Below the pieces are notes generated by a model. The model was not told where the DNA came from. It ran no database searches and saw only the letters and a program-made list of their open reading frames with translations. The position numbers were made by a program, and so were the translations under genes. Positions 52,779 to 61,847 of a stretch of DNA of 64,000 nucleotides are shown in pieces; the stretch's first letter is position 1, and each line of letters begins with the position of its first letter. This stretch comes from JAXMDS01 sp043777815 (lineage in GTDB: Bacteria > Pseudomonadota > Alphaproteobacteria > Rickettsiales > Rickettsiaceae): contig JAYWHH010000001.1 of NCBI GenBank assembly GCA_043777815.1, positions 62,001 to 126,000 on the forward strand, read 5' to 3'.

Positions 52779-53636
52779 ATGAACATTTCGTCCACTAATC
52801 GAAATCCCTTAAAAACTATTCCAAGTTTTTTAAAGCAAAATGAATCTAGCTCTGATGCTGAGGAAGATAATAATCCCAGGCTAAATTCAATTCCAGCAAA
52901 TAAAAACGCTGAAGAAAATCAATCAATCAAAAATTCTTCAAAGAAAAAAATCTTGTTAAAACTTTCTGGTGAAATATTAAGTGGCAACAGTGGTTTTGGA
53001 TATGATATGCCAACAATTCATCATATTACTAAGCAAATAAAAGAAGTTGTGGATGCTGGTCACAAAATATCTATAGTTGTGGGAGGTGGTAATATTTGTC
53101 GAGGCTCGACTATGTCTGATGCTGGAATGAGTAGAACTCCGGCAGATCATATGGGCATGTTGGCTACAGTTATTAATGCGATTATGCTTCAAAATGTTTT
53201 AGAAAAATTGTCGCTAGAAGTTAGAATCATGTCAGCAATTGATATAAATGATGTATGCGAGCCTTTTATTTTTAAAAGAGCATTGAAACATCTAAGCAAG
53301 GATAGGGTAATAATTTTTGCAGCTGGAATTGGAAATCCATTCTTCTCTACTGATACAGCGGCAGTGTTACGTGCAACCGAACTTCAATATGATGAATTAA
53401 TTAAGGGCACTAAAGTAGATGGAATCTATGATAAAGATCCATTAAAATTTAAAGACGCTATTAAGTACAAAAGTATTCATTATCAAGATATATTGTCTAA
53501 GGGTTTAAAGGTTATGGACATGGCCGCTGTAGCATTGGCAGAAGAAAATAAATTACGTATTAAAGTATTCTCTATCTTACGTGACTCATTAATGGACGTT
53601 ATTAATGAAACCGCACCTTTTAGTCTAGTTAACTAA
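52779..53636 (+). CDS. pyrH: Uridylate kinase
   Basis: 285 residues: about 52 residues of Ser/Asn-rich N-terminal extension, then the UMP kinase of standard size. KKILLKLSGEILSG, ISIVVGGGNICRGS, DHMGMLATVINAIMLQN and FAAGIGNPFFSTDTAAVLRA are family blocks; KVDGIYDKDPLKF closes the nucleotide site. It phosphorylates UMP to UDP. In many bacteria pyrH is linked to frr and tsf; here it heads pyrH-dctQ-lgt-ctaD with gaps of 7, -20 and 10 bases. Confidence 0.95.
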   Translation: MNISSTNRNPLKTIPSFLKQNESSSDAEEDNNPRLNSIPANKNAEENQSIKNSSKKKILLKLSGEILSGNSGFGYDMPTIHHITKQIKEVVDAGHKISIVVGGGNICRGSTMSDAGMSRTPADHMGMLATVINAIMLQNVLEKLSLEVRIMSAIDINDVCEPFIFKRALKHLSKDRVIIFAAGIGNPFFSTDTAAVLRATELQYDELIKGTKVDGIYDKDPLKFKDAIKYKSIHYQDILSKGLKVMDMAAVALAEENKLRIKVFSILRDSLMDVINETAPFSLVN

Positions 53637-53643
53637 AAGTTTT

Positions 53644-54099
53644 ATGCATTTCAATAGTATTTTTTTTGGAATTATATTGGTGAGCTTCAGTTATTTTGAA
53701 TCTATTATGATGATAGGAAGAATTCTATTTCAATACAACTTATTTGGTTATTATGAAATTGCAGATGTAATAGCTTGTTGTGTGATGCTTCTAGGCTTCA
53801 TTATATCTTCTTACTCAGGTTCTCATGTTAGTGTAGAATTTTTATCTATTTGTAAAAATAAAACCTATAGAAAGATAATTAATTTTTTCAATACAGGTCT
53901 TTTTATTATTATGTGTTCTCTAATTTTTTTAAGCGTTATGAAAACAGGATATAAAGACTTCATAGAGCAAAATTTAACTTTTATGTATTCAATACCTTTA
54001 TGGACTATAGATTTAGCTATCTGTGCTAGCATGATAACAACAATAATAACTATACTTTTTAAGTTTAAACAAAAACAATATGGCATATTATCAACATAA
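53644..54099 (+). CDS. Probable TRAP transporter small permease (DctQ-like)
   Basis: 151 residues with four predicted membrane helices. The pattern GRILFQYNLFGYYEIADVIACCVMLLGFIISSYSGSHVSVEF is the typical DctQ one ('R.~f....~~~~Ei........f.g~a~~~~~~~HisVd'). In a TRAP system this protein joins a large permease (DctM) and a periplasmic binding protein to import C4-dicarboxylates or related acids. Neither partner is nearby, so they lie elsewhere in the genome or this subunit is an orphan. It starts 7 bases after pyrH and overlaps lgt by 20 bases. Confidence 0.55.
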   Translation: MHFNSIFFGIILVSFSYFESIMMIGRILFQYNLFGYYEIADVIACCVMLLGFIISSYSGSHVSVEFLSICKNKTYRKIINFFNTGLFIIMCSLIFLSVMKTGYKDFIEQNLTFMYSIPLWTIDLAICASMITTIITILFKFKQKQYGILST

Positions 54100-54850
54100 T
54101 CTTGATCCAGTAGCTTTTAGCCTTTTCTCATTTTCAATTAGGTGGTATGCGATAGTTTATGCGCTGGGTTTTATCTTGATACCGAGATATATCAAGTTTG
54201 TTATTAATAAAAAGAATCTTGGTATTTCTTCTGAATTTATAGATGATTTATCAACTATCAGCATGCTAGGAATCATCATGGGAGCAAGGTTAAGCTATGT
54301 TGTATTTTATGATTATACTTATTATCTCAGCACCTGGGATTTAATGGAGGTTTTTAGAATTTATCATGGAGGACTATCATTTCATGGTGGAGTCTTAGGT
54401 GGTGCAATATCTATATATTGGCTTTGTAAAAAATACAAAATTAATTTTTGGTTAATAGTAGATTTAATATGCATTATCTTACCAATATTTTTGTTCTTTG
54501 GTCGCATTGCAAATTTTATAAATGGAGAACTATATGGAAGGCCTACGAAAGTTGCATGGGGAGTAATTTTTGATGATGAAATTGTGCGCCACCCCTCACA
54601 AATATATGAAAGTTTAACAGAGGGACTGCTGCTCACAATCATACTAAACATTTTAGGATGGAGATTTGAAAAATTAAAAACCACAGGCTTTATCAGCATT
54701 AGTTTTATTGGACTTTATTCTATAATCAGATTTTTCAACGAATTTTTCAGAGAAAGCGAATTATATTTTTACTGTTTAAGCATGGGTCAAATTCTATCTA
54801 TTTTCATGTTAGTAGCATCATGTTATGCTTTTAAAAAAATAAACAAATAA
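54080..54850 (+). CDS. lgt: Prolipoprotein diacylglyceryl transferase
   Basis: 256 residues with seven predicted membrane helices. The signature GRIANFINGELYGRPT is intact, with its essential arginine and asparagine, along with HGGLSFHGGVLGG (catalytic histidine region) and RHPSQIYES. The enzyme transfers diacylglycerol from phosphatidylglycerol to the lipobox cysteine of lipoproteins such as the secretin at 8142. Translationally coupled to the preceding dctQ by overlap. Length is at the low end of the family. Confidence 0.95.
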   Translation: MAYYQHNLDPVAFSLFSFSIRWYAIVYALGFILIPRYIKFVINKKNLGISSEFIDDLSTISMLGIIMGARLSYVVFYDYTYYLSTWDLMEVFRIYHGGLSFHGGVLGGAISIYWLCKKYKINFWLIVDLICIILPIFLFFGRIANFINGELYGRPTKVAWGVIFDDEIVRHPSQIYESLTEGLLLTIILNILGWRFEKLKTTGFISISFIGLYSIIRFFNEFFRESELYFYCLSMGQILSIFMLVASCYAFKKINK

Positions 54851-54860
54851 AACTATTACG

Positions 54861-56360
54861 ATGAAAATCTTTTTTTCCACTGATCATAAAGTAATTGGCA
54901 ACTTGTATTTAGGTCTATCTATTTTTTCTGGAATACTTGGTGGATTCATTTCTGCTTTATTCAGAATGCAATTAATTGCTCCAAATATGCATTTACTCAA
55001 AGGGCAAATGTTCAATACATTTATTACAATTCATGCTATTTTAATGGTATTTTTCATGGTTATGCCAGGATTAATAGGCGGATTTGGTAATTGGTTTGTG
55101 CCAATGATGATAGGAGCTAAAAATACTGCATTTCCACGACTAAGCGCCTTAAGCTTTTGGCTATTAATTCCATCATTAATTTTATTACTATCCTCATTAT
55201 TTGCGGGCTATGCTGGAACTGGATGGACACTATATCCACCTCTTAGTAGCTCAATATTTCATGACGGTTTAGCGGTCGATATGATAATATTAAGCCTTTG
55301 TACTTTGGGCATTTCTTCAATCATGGGAGCGATAAATTTTGTAGTCACAGTTTTAGAAATGAGAACTATTCCTTTATTAAAAATGCCTCTATTTGTTTGG
55401 TCTATTTTAGTTTCTTCTGGAATAATCATTGTGGCTATACCGGTACTTACTGTAGCGCTATTAATGTTGTTTATGGATAGAAATTTTGAAACTGCCTTTT
55501 TTAATCCAGCTGGTGGCGGAGATCCTTTGCTATATCAACATTTATTTTGGTTTTTTGGACATCCTGAGGTTTATATAATGATTATGCCAGCTTTTGGAAT
55601 AATAAGTCATGTAATTTCAACTTTTTCTAAGAAACCAATATTTGGAAATCTTGGAATGATAGCCGCTATGGTTATGATAGGAGGAATTGGTTTTGTAGTT
55701 TGGTCTCATCATATGTTTGCAGTGGGCTTAAGTACTAATACTTTAATATATTTTACTTTGGCCACTTTGGTTATTGCAATTCCAACTGGAATAAAGATTT
55801 TTAGTTGGCTTGCTACTATGTGGGGCGGCTCAATAACTTTTCAAACCCCTATGTTATTTGCTGTAGGATTTATATTAGTTTTTACAATTGGCGGTGTAAC
55901 TGGCGTAGTTCTATCTAGCGCCGCACTAGATAGAGTTTTACATGATACATATTTTGTAGTTGCTCACTTCCATTATACCTTGTCTTTAGGTGCACTATTT
56001 GCAGCTTATGCAGGGTTTTATTATTGGATTGGAAAAATATCTGGTCGTCAATATCCAGAATATTTGGGTAAAATTCATTTTTGGCTAACATTTTTCTCAG
56101 TTAATATTACTTTTTTTCCTCAACATTTTTTGGGGTTACACGGAATGCCAAGAAGGATCCCAGATTATCCAGACATGTATTCGTTATGGAATTTTGTTTC
56201 ATCTATTGGTGCATTTGCAGCTTTTTTCAGTGCTATATTTTTCTTATATATCATCTATATAACACTTAAATATGGAAAACCATGTCCATGTGACCCATGG
56301 GAATATGAACAAAACACCTTAGAATGGAAAACTGATATAAATAAAACCAAAATTACATAA
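54861..56360 (+). CDS. ctaD: Cytochrome c oxidase subunit I (aa3 type)
   Basis: 499 residues, 12 helices, slightly shorter than typical (about 530). Haem a ligand His58 (TIHAILMVFF), CuB histidine and cross-linked tyrosine in GHPEVYI, two further CuB histidines in WSHHMF, and haem a/a3 histidines in HDTYFVVAHFHYTLSLG are all present. K-channel Lys and Thr are in IPTGIKIF. The D-channel entry motif is altered: GAPDMAFPR of other oxidases is GAKNTAFPR, with Asn88 for the proton-uptake aspartate. The D-channel exit Glu of HPEVY remains. Subunits II and III and the haem-insertion genes are absent nearby. Starts 10 bases after lgt. Confidence 0.97.
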   Translation: MKIFFSTDHKVIGNLYLGLSIFSGILGGFISALFRMQLIAPNMHLLKGQMFNTFITIHAILMVFFMVMPGLIGGFGNWFVPMMIGAKNTAFPRLSALSFWLLIPSLILLLSSLFAGYAGTGWTLYPPLSSSIFHDGLAVDMIILSLCTLGISSIMGAINFVVTVLEMRTIPLLKMPLFVWSILVSSGIIIVAIPVLTVALLMLFMDRNFETAFFNPAGGGDPLLYQHLFWFFGHPEVYIMIMPAFGIISHVISTFSKKPIFGNLGMIAAMVMIGGIGFVVWSHHMFAVGLSTNTLIYFTLATLVIAIPTGIKIFSWLATMWGGSITFQTPMLFAVGFILVFTIGGVTGVVLSSAALDRVLHDTYFVVAHFHYTLSLGALFAAYAGFYYWIGKISGRQYPEYLGKIHFWLTFFSVNITFFPQHFLGLHGMPRRIPDYPDMYSLWNFVSSIGAFAAFFSAIFFLYIIYITLKYGKPCPCDPWEYEQNTLEWKTDINKTKIT

Positions 56361-56388
56361 AACTATTTTCCACCACTTGTTTACAATT

Positions 56389-57090
56389 TTAATTTAATGG
56401 ATCTGCAATCACTTCAACATATTTTATTTTGTTAAATGAACATGGAAGTTGAGCATAGTTTATATTGCTAGTTACGATTGCAACCAATATATCTGGCTCC
56501 TGAGTATCTAAAGTTAATATATCTCCCTCCAGAGGTGGGTCGTTAACATCTATATAATTGATTTTAAGTAAATTCTCTCGCCCAGAAAAACTCAAGATAT
56601 ACTTAGAATTGTTTCTTACATTAAGAACTGATATCCTATTATTTTTGTTATTTATAGCCCTAACAACAGCAAAACTATTGTTTATTTTTTCAATCATTCC
56701 AATAAAATAATTCTGATGAATAATAAAATCTCCTACTTTTATTTTATCTAAATTACTCATATGCAAATATAAAACTTTCTCTTTCCATGTATTTTCTTGA
56801 TTAAATATCATGCCTATATGCCTATCACGTGTAATATTTTTATTTAATTGAATGTAATTCAATTCTTTACGCAAAGTCTTTACTTCATTTTGTAATGCCA
56901 AGATTAACTTACATAGATCCTCTTTAGAAGTTGACATAATGTCTTCTTTGCTTAGAGTTAGGTTTTTTTGATTTAATTCATTCTGAGACAAAAAAAATTT
57001 CATAAAAAAATGGTATGAGTAGTCTGTTTCTAGTATAGAGTGGTTAAAAAGCAGGGTTAATGCTAACAAAATATATACCCAAACCTTCAT
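56389..57090 (-). CDS. mreC: Probable rod-shape protein MreC
   Basis: 233 residues with a short N-terminal membrane helix (VWVYILLALTLLFNHSI), a coiled-coil stretch (KEDLCKLILALQNEVKTLRKELNYIQ) and a beta-rich periplasmic domain in which KVGDFIIHQNYFIGMIEKINNSFAVVRAI corresponds to MreC's 'v..g..ViGkV..v....s.V.litd'. Total length is at the short end of the family. It would organise the elongasome with MreB. It overlaps the dnaE stop by 4 bases, an unusual pairing, while mreB is 36 kb away. Confidence 0.68.
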   Translation of the reverse strand: MKVWVYILLALTLLFNHSILETDYSYHFFMKFFLSQNELNQKNLTLSKEDIMSTSKEDLCKLILALQNEVKTLRKELNYIQLNKNITRDRHIGMIFNQENTWKEKVLYLHMSNLDKIKVGDFIIHQNYFIGMIEKINNSFAVVRAINNKNNRISVLNVRNNSKYILSFSGRENLLKINYIDVNDPPLEGDILTLDTQEPDILVAIVTSNINYAQLPCSFNKIKYVEVIADPLN

Positions 57091-60000
57091 ATTTCACAAT
57101 TTTTATACTTAAACTTTTTTAAGAAAATCACATCTTGTGGAGACAATTCAAACTTTTTATCAATTGCAACCTTATAATATAAGAGTTCACTCTTGATGTA
57201 AAAAGTAACTTTACTGCTACCTATTTTCAGATTATTTAAATAACATGTCACCTCTTCTAATTGAGCTGAGGATTCAATTTCTAAATTAACTTCAATTTTA
57301 TTCAAAAGATTAGAGCAAATATCATCAATACTGGTAATTTTTTTTGCGGTTAATTTATAAGCTCCATCATTTAGATTAAGATCACATTCTAAGACTATTA
57401 GAGCTTTCTCTTGTAATAAGTCGACTCCAGATTCCAACATCTTTTCATCAAAAATGGTTACTTCAAATATATCAGTTTCATCAGAAAGTTTTAAGTTAAT
57501 ATATTTTCCTTTAGGAGATTTTTTAGCATACTTAGCTTCAATAAATCCAGCAAGCGTAATTTTATGATTACCTAATTTCATATTTTTTATCATAGCCAAT
57601 GTGCTAATTTTTTGTAAATTGAAATTTTTTCTATAAATACCTATTGGATGGTCTTCGACAAATGAGCCCAAAAAGTCAAATTCAAATCTCAATTTAGGAA
57701 TTTCATCCCATTCTTCAAAAATCTTCAATTCTTGTTGATTTATTTGATCAAAATTTAAAAGATTGAATTGATTACTTTCGTTGTCTTTTTTATATTTATC
57801 TAAAATTTCTAGTAAAAAACCTAAATTTTCCATCAAGGTGTGCCTATTTGCATTAAGTTGATCTAATGCGCCAGATTTAATTAAACCTTCAAGTGTCTTC
57901 TTGCTAAAGTTTTTTACACTACTGCCTCTACGAACAAAGTCAAAAATATCTATAAACCTTTCTCCCCCCCTGCAAAGCACTATATCCTCCAAAACTTTAA
58001 GTCCTAAAGATTTTACTGCACCTAAACCGTAATTAATGATTCTATTATTTCCACTACTATCACTTACAATTGTGAATAAAACCTCGGAGTTATTTATACA
58101 AGGTTTATTTACACGTAGACCAATTTTCTTAGCGTAATTGATCAAGCTGGATATTTTAACATGATCATGTAGTTCTAAATTAAGAAACGATACAATAAAT
58201 TCTATTGTAAAGTTTGCTTTTAGATAAGCTGTTTGATAAGAAATCAGAGCGTAAGAAGCCGCATGGGCTTTATTAAATCCATATCCAGCAAATTTCTCAA
58301 TAGAATCAAATATTTCAGCAGATAGTTTCTCGTCTATTTTATTAGTACTACACCCTTCAATAAAAGTACTACGATGCATATCCATTTCTCGTTTATCTTT
58401 CTTGCCCATAGCTCTACGTAAATTATCCGCCCCGCTTAAAGAATAACCAGCTAAAACTTTAACCAATTCTATTACTTGCTCTTGGTAAACTATAACGCCA
58501 TAAGTTTCTTCTAAAACTGGCTTCATTTTTTCATGTAAGTATGATGGTTTTTGTTCGCCATGTTTACATTTAATGTATATATGAATGTTGTCCATTGGAC
58601 CTGGCCTATAAAGCGCTGTTAATGCCATAATATCTCGCACAGAATCAGGCTTTACCTGTTTCAAGACCTTAACCATACCACCCTCTAACTGAAATACCCC
58701 AATTGCATCTGCGGAACTTAGCATTTTATAAGTTTTTCTATCGTTTAATGGAATACTGTTGATTGCTATATCAATATTTTGAGTATTTTTAATGGTTTTT
58801 ACAACCTCTGCAATCAATGTTAAAGTTTGCAAGCCCAAAAAATCAAACTTTACTAATCCTAATTTTTCTGCGTATTTCAATGATGCTTGAATAACCGCCA
58901 TATCTTCTATATCTTCCTTATATAATGCGACTTTCTTTATCAGCTCTTCTCCAGAAATTACTATACCAGCAGCATGAATTGAGGCATGTCTGTGCAATCC
59001 TTCTAACATCAATGCATATTCCAAAACTTCTTGCATTAATCTATTCATTTCTAATGAGTCATCTTTATCATCAGAATCATTATTACTTGAGTAAAGGCCT
59101 AAGCCTTTATAGGCCAATTTAAGTTCATTAACCTCTTCTACTGCTTGCTTTAAAGTAACTGGTGCAACTGCATTAAAAGGAATTAATTCAGTTAACCTGT
59201 TTGCATATCTGAATGGCAAATTCAAAGCCCTACCTACATCTTTTATCACAGCTTTAGCTTGTAGCGTACCAAATGTAATGATTTGAGCCACTCTATCTTT
59301 ACCATATTTATCAACCACATAATCAATTACCTTTTGTCTATTTTGTTGACAAAAATCAATATCAAAGTCCGGCATAGAAACCCTGTCTGGATTAAGAAAT
59401 CTTTCAAAAATCAAGCCATACTCAATAGGATCTAATTCTGTAATTCCTAAACACCAAGCTACAATTGCGCCGGCTCCAGAGCCACGTCCTGGTCCCACTG
59501 CAACTGAATTATTTTTACTCCATTGCACAAAATCAGAAACTATCAAAAAGTAACCCGCAAATTTCATATTACATATAACCCCTAATTCATACTCTAATCT
59601 TTGAAAATAGGCAGGATATTTTGCTTCTAATAATTTCACATCCAAATCATCATTAGTACCAAGAAATACTCTGTGATCAACTTCAATACCGCCCTGCAAG
59701 ACGCCTTGTTGTAAACGTGATTTATAATTAAGTCGATCTAGTAAACCTAGATAGCTTTTTTGCTTTAATACATCTTCTTCAGTTAAATTGATACAAGAAA
59801 CATCTTCCTCCACTATATTAACAGAAGAATCGCCCACTTCTATAAATAGAGAATCAGCTGTATTTGGAAAATTATTAGTTAAATTTGAATTAAAACTTGG
59901 AAGCAAAGGAGGCATTTCATGCAGCATAAAATTGCACCTTTGATTTAGCCAAATGTTATTTGCTAAAGCTACTGGAATATCCTTAAAAGCATCTATCATC

Positions 60001-60755
60001 TCTTTTGGACTTTTAAAGTAATATTGATTATTTGACGTTCTTCTATTTGGATCAGATTTACTATTTCTATCTGCAATACACAGCAAAACATCATGAGCTT
60101 CAAAATCTCCTATCTGACCAAAAAGAACTTTATTAGTGGCTAAAACTGGCATTCCAATTTGAGTACTAAGGTCCAAGTAGGCAGCTTCTATTTTACTATC
60201 TTTATTAATATTGTGCCTACTAATTTCTAAATAAATTCTATTTTCAAAGATTTTATTTAAAAGAATTAAATTATCTTGATTTTTCAAATACTTTTCAGCA
60301 TTGATGTAGCTTGATATTAAAATGATTCCTTGATTAAAACTATTCAATTGATCAAATGTAATATGTTTTTCAAATTGACTATTTATGTTGTATAGATGTA
60401 TGTAACTAGTTAATCTAACTAGATTTTGATATCCATAATGATCTTTAGCCAATAAAATTACATCTAAAAATTCCCCATTTATTAACAGTTTAGTTCTTAC
60501 TCCATTTATTGGTTTTATTCCAGCTTTTGCTGCTGCTAAATTAAATTCTAGAGATCCAAACAAATTAGAATCATCTGCCAAGCACACACTCTCCATGCCC
60601 ATTTTTTTTGCTAAATCTACTATAGATTTAGGCTTCAAGATACTTCTTAAAAAAGAAAATGAGCTTTCCGTAATGTGAAAAATTGTCTTTGAATTGGAAT
60701 CTAGAAATTCGTTTATATCTTCTATCATATTTTTCTTAAAAAAACTTCCAAACAA
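57087..60755 (-). CDS. dnaE: DNA polymerase III alpha subunit
   Basis: 1222 residues, close to the usual 1160. PHP domain first (residues 20-300), with FHITESSFSFLRS where active PHP domains read HxHxxxS: the second histidine is gone. Palm region: GRGSGAGAIVAWCLGITELDPIEYGLIFERFLNP and the catalytic aspartates in PDFDIDFCQ; then GVFQLEG, LYRPGPMD, GVIVYQEQV and AMGKKDKREM. The C-terminal OB fold has LAGFIEAKYAKKSPKGKYINLKLSD. The main replicative polymerase. It leads a two-gene unit with mreC. Confidence 0.97.
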   Translation of the reverse strand: MFGSFFKKNMIEDINEFLDSNSKTIFHITESSFSFLRSILKPKSIVDLAKKMGMESVCLADDSNLFGSLEFNLAAAKAGIKPINGVRTKLLINGEFLDVILLAKDHYGYQNLVRLTSYIHLYNINSQFEKHITFDQLNSFNQGIILISSYINAEKYLKNQDNLILLNKIFENRIYLEISRHNINKDSKIEAAYLDLSTQIGMPVLATNKVLFGQIGDFEAHDVLLCIADRNSKSDPNRRTSNNQYYFKSPKEMIDAFKDIPVALANNIWLNQRCNFMLHEMPPLLPSFNSNLTNNFPNTADSLFIEVGDSSVNIVEEDVSCINLTEEDVLKQKSYLGLLDRLNYKSRLQQGVLQGGIEVDHRVFLGTNDDLDVKLLEAKYPAYFQRLEYELGVICNMKFAGYFLIVSDFVQWSKNNSVAVGPGRGSGAGAIVAWCLGITELDPIEYGLIFERFLNPDRVSMPDFDIDFCQQNRQKVIDYVVDKYGKDRVAQIITFGTLQAKAVIKDVGRALNLPFRYANRLTELIPFNAVAPVTLKQAVEEVNELKLAYKGLGLYSSNNDSDDKDDSLEMNRLMQEVLEYALMLEGLHRHASIHAAGIVISGEELIKKVALYKEDIEDMAVIQASLKYAEKLGLVKFDFLGLQTLTLIAEVVKTIKNTQNIDIAINSIPLNDRKTYKMLSSADAIGVFQLEGGMVKVLKQVKPDSVRDIMALTALYRPGPMDNIHIYIKCKHGEQKPSYLHEKMKPVLEETYGVIVYQEQVIELVKVLAGYSLSGADNLRRAMGKKDKREMDMHRSTFIEGCSTNKIDEKLSAEIFDSIEKFAGYGFNKAHAASYALISYQTAYLKANFTIEFIVSFLNLELHDHVKISSLINYAKKIGLRVNKPCINNSEVLFTIVSDSSGNNRIINYGLGAVKSLGLKVLEDIVLCRGGERFIDIFDFVRRGSSVKNFSKKTLEGLIKSGALDQLNANRHTLMENLGFLLEILDKYKKDNESNQFNLLNFDQINQQELKIFEEWDEIPKLRFEFDFLGSFVEDHPIGIYRKNFNLQKISTLAMIKNMKLGNHKITLAGFIEAKYAKKSPKGKYINLKLSDETDIFEVTIFDEKMLESGVDLLQEKALIVLECDLNLNDGAYKLTAKKITSIDDICSNLLNKIEVNLEIESSAQLEEVTCYLNNLKIGSSKVTFYIKSELLYYKVAIDKKFELSPQDVIFLKKFKYKNCEI

Positions 60756-60854
60756 ATGGTATGTATATTATTAAAGAATATATTAAGACATTGCCAGATA
60801 TCAAATTATATACACATAAATCCTCGTCTAATGGGTTGAAAAAGCCCCATAGAA

Positions 60855-60883
60855 TTGTATTTTGAAGATTAATGGAGTATAAT
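60855..60883 (+). promoter_or_regulatory. Predicted promoter of rpsP
   Basis: TTGTAT at 60855-60860 and a perfect TATAAT at 60878-60883 are exactly 17 bases apart, and the rpsP ATG follows 29 bases later. This is the best-matching promoter-like sequence I noticed in the window. Confidence 0.6.
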
Positions 60884-60912
60884 ATTGGATATCAGAACAA
60901 AAATATAACTAC

Positions 60913-61194
60913 ATGTTATCGATAAGTTTAGCCAGGAGGGGTAAAGTACCTTACTATCATATAATAGTTAGGAATGCAAGATCTAAACGTGACTCTGCAT
61001 TAGAAAAACTAGGATTCTTTAATCCTTTACTTGAATATAACCACCCTGAAGCGATAAAAATTAATTTAGAGCGTTATAATTATTGGCGCAGCGTTGGAGC
61101 TCAACCAACTTTACGTGTAAAAAATGTAGTTCGTGCACATGATAAACATAGCGTACAAAATAGCGTACAAACAGCTAGCATAGCTATTGCATAG
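60913..61194 (+). CDS. rpsP: 30S ribosomal protein bS16
   Basis: 93 residues. ISLARRGKVPYYHIIVRNARSKRD is the conserved opening and EKLGFFNPLLE and RYNYWRSVGAQPTLRVKNVV complete the family. S16 stabilises the 5' domain of 16S rRNA. In most bacteria rimM, trmD and rplS follow; here about 650 non-coding bases and the opposing rplC gene follow, so the usual operon is split. The last 15 residues (SVQNSVQTASIAIA) are a variable tail with a short internal duplication, NSVQ/SVQ. Confidence 0.96.
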   Translation: MLSISLARRGKVPYYHIIVRNARSKRDSALEKLGFFNPLLEYNHPEAIKINLERYNYWRSVGAQPTLRVKNVVRAHDKHSVQNSVQTASIAIA

Positions 61195-61847
61195 CTAAAA
61201 GCAGATATAATCAATTAGAAAAAAATTTTCAAACGTATATTATGACTTTGAAAAAAGTTAAATTTTATTTCATTATTTAAAAATACATTTTTTTAATAAA
61301 ACTAAATTTTTAATGCTATAAGTTTTCAACTAAAATATTTCTAAAATTAGAATCTGTATTAGAATCTATAAATACATTTGTCATTTTATAAGCGCAATAT
61401 TTATTACAAAAAATAATATAAATCATTTATTTTTACTTGATCAAGTAGAAAGATGCTTAACAATGTTTGTATTATATTGTATTAATTAAAAATTATTCAA
61501 CATTAATTTTGTAAAAAGTAATCATATTTCAAAAATATGAACTACAGCTATTAAAGTATCAAGCAGCAAGATGATTAACAATGTTTGTATTATATTGTAT
61601 TAATTAAAAAATTATTCAACATTAATTTTGTAAAAAGTAATCATATTTCAAAAATATGGATTATCGAACCCCTGTCTCTAATCCTTCAATTCTTCAGTAA
61701 TAAAAAATATATCTAATTTTTTTAGATTTTATAGAAAAATAGAATTTTATATGTAAACATAAGTGCTCAAAGTAGCAAAAGATATTTGATAATATCAAAT
61801 ATTACCTAAATTTGAGTTTTGTTTTTAGTACAATGGATAAATATCTA
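61195..61847. other. Long convergent intergenic region
   Basis: About 650 bases between the ends of rpsP and rplC, with no open frame of interest. It contains the 118-base direct repeat (61441-61657), a small tandem TTAGAATCT (near 61347 and 61358), and GGGGTTCGATAA on the minus strand near 61665, which looks like a T-arm fragment of a tRNA but has no matching stem partners. Confidence 0.5.
61441..61657. repeat. Two-copy direct repeat, period 118 bp
   Basis: TCAAGTAGAAAGATGCTTAA at 61441 and TCAAGCAGCAAGATGATTAA at 61559 begin two units of about 98 bases that match almost base for base through TGTTTGTATTATATTGTATT to ATTTCAAAAATATG. Differences are a few substitutions and one extra A. Neither coding end is included, so this is a 3'-flank duplication. 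Confidence 0.92.

Noticed and set aside
61640..61700. tRNA or tmRNA remnant
   Set aside because: GGGGTTCGATAA on the minus strand resembles a T-arm, but no matching T-stem, acceptor or anticodon arm can be drawn around it.
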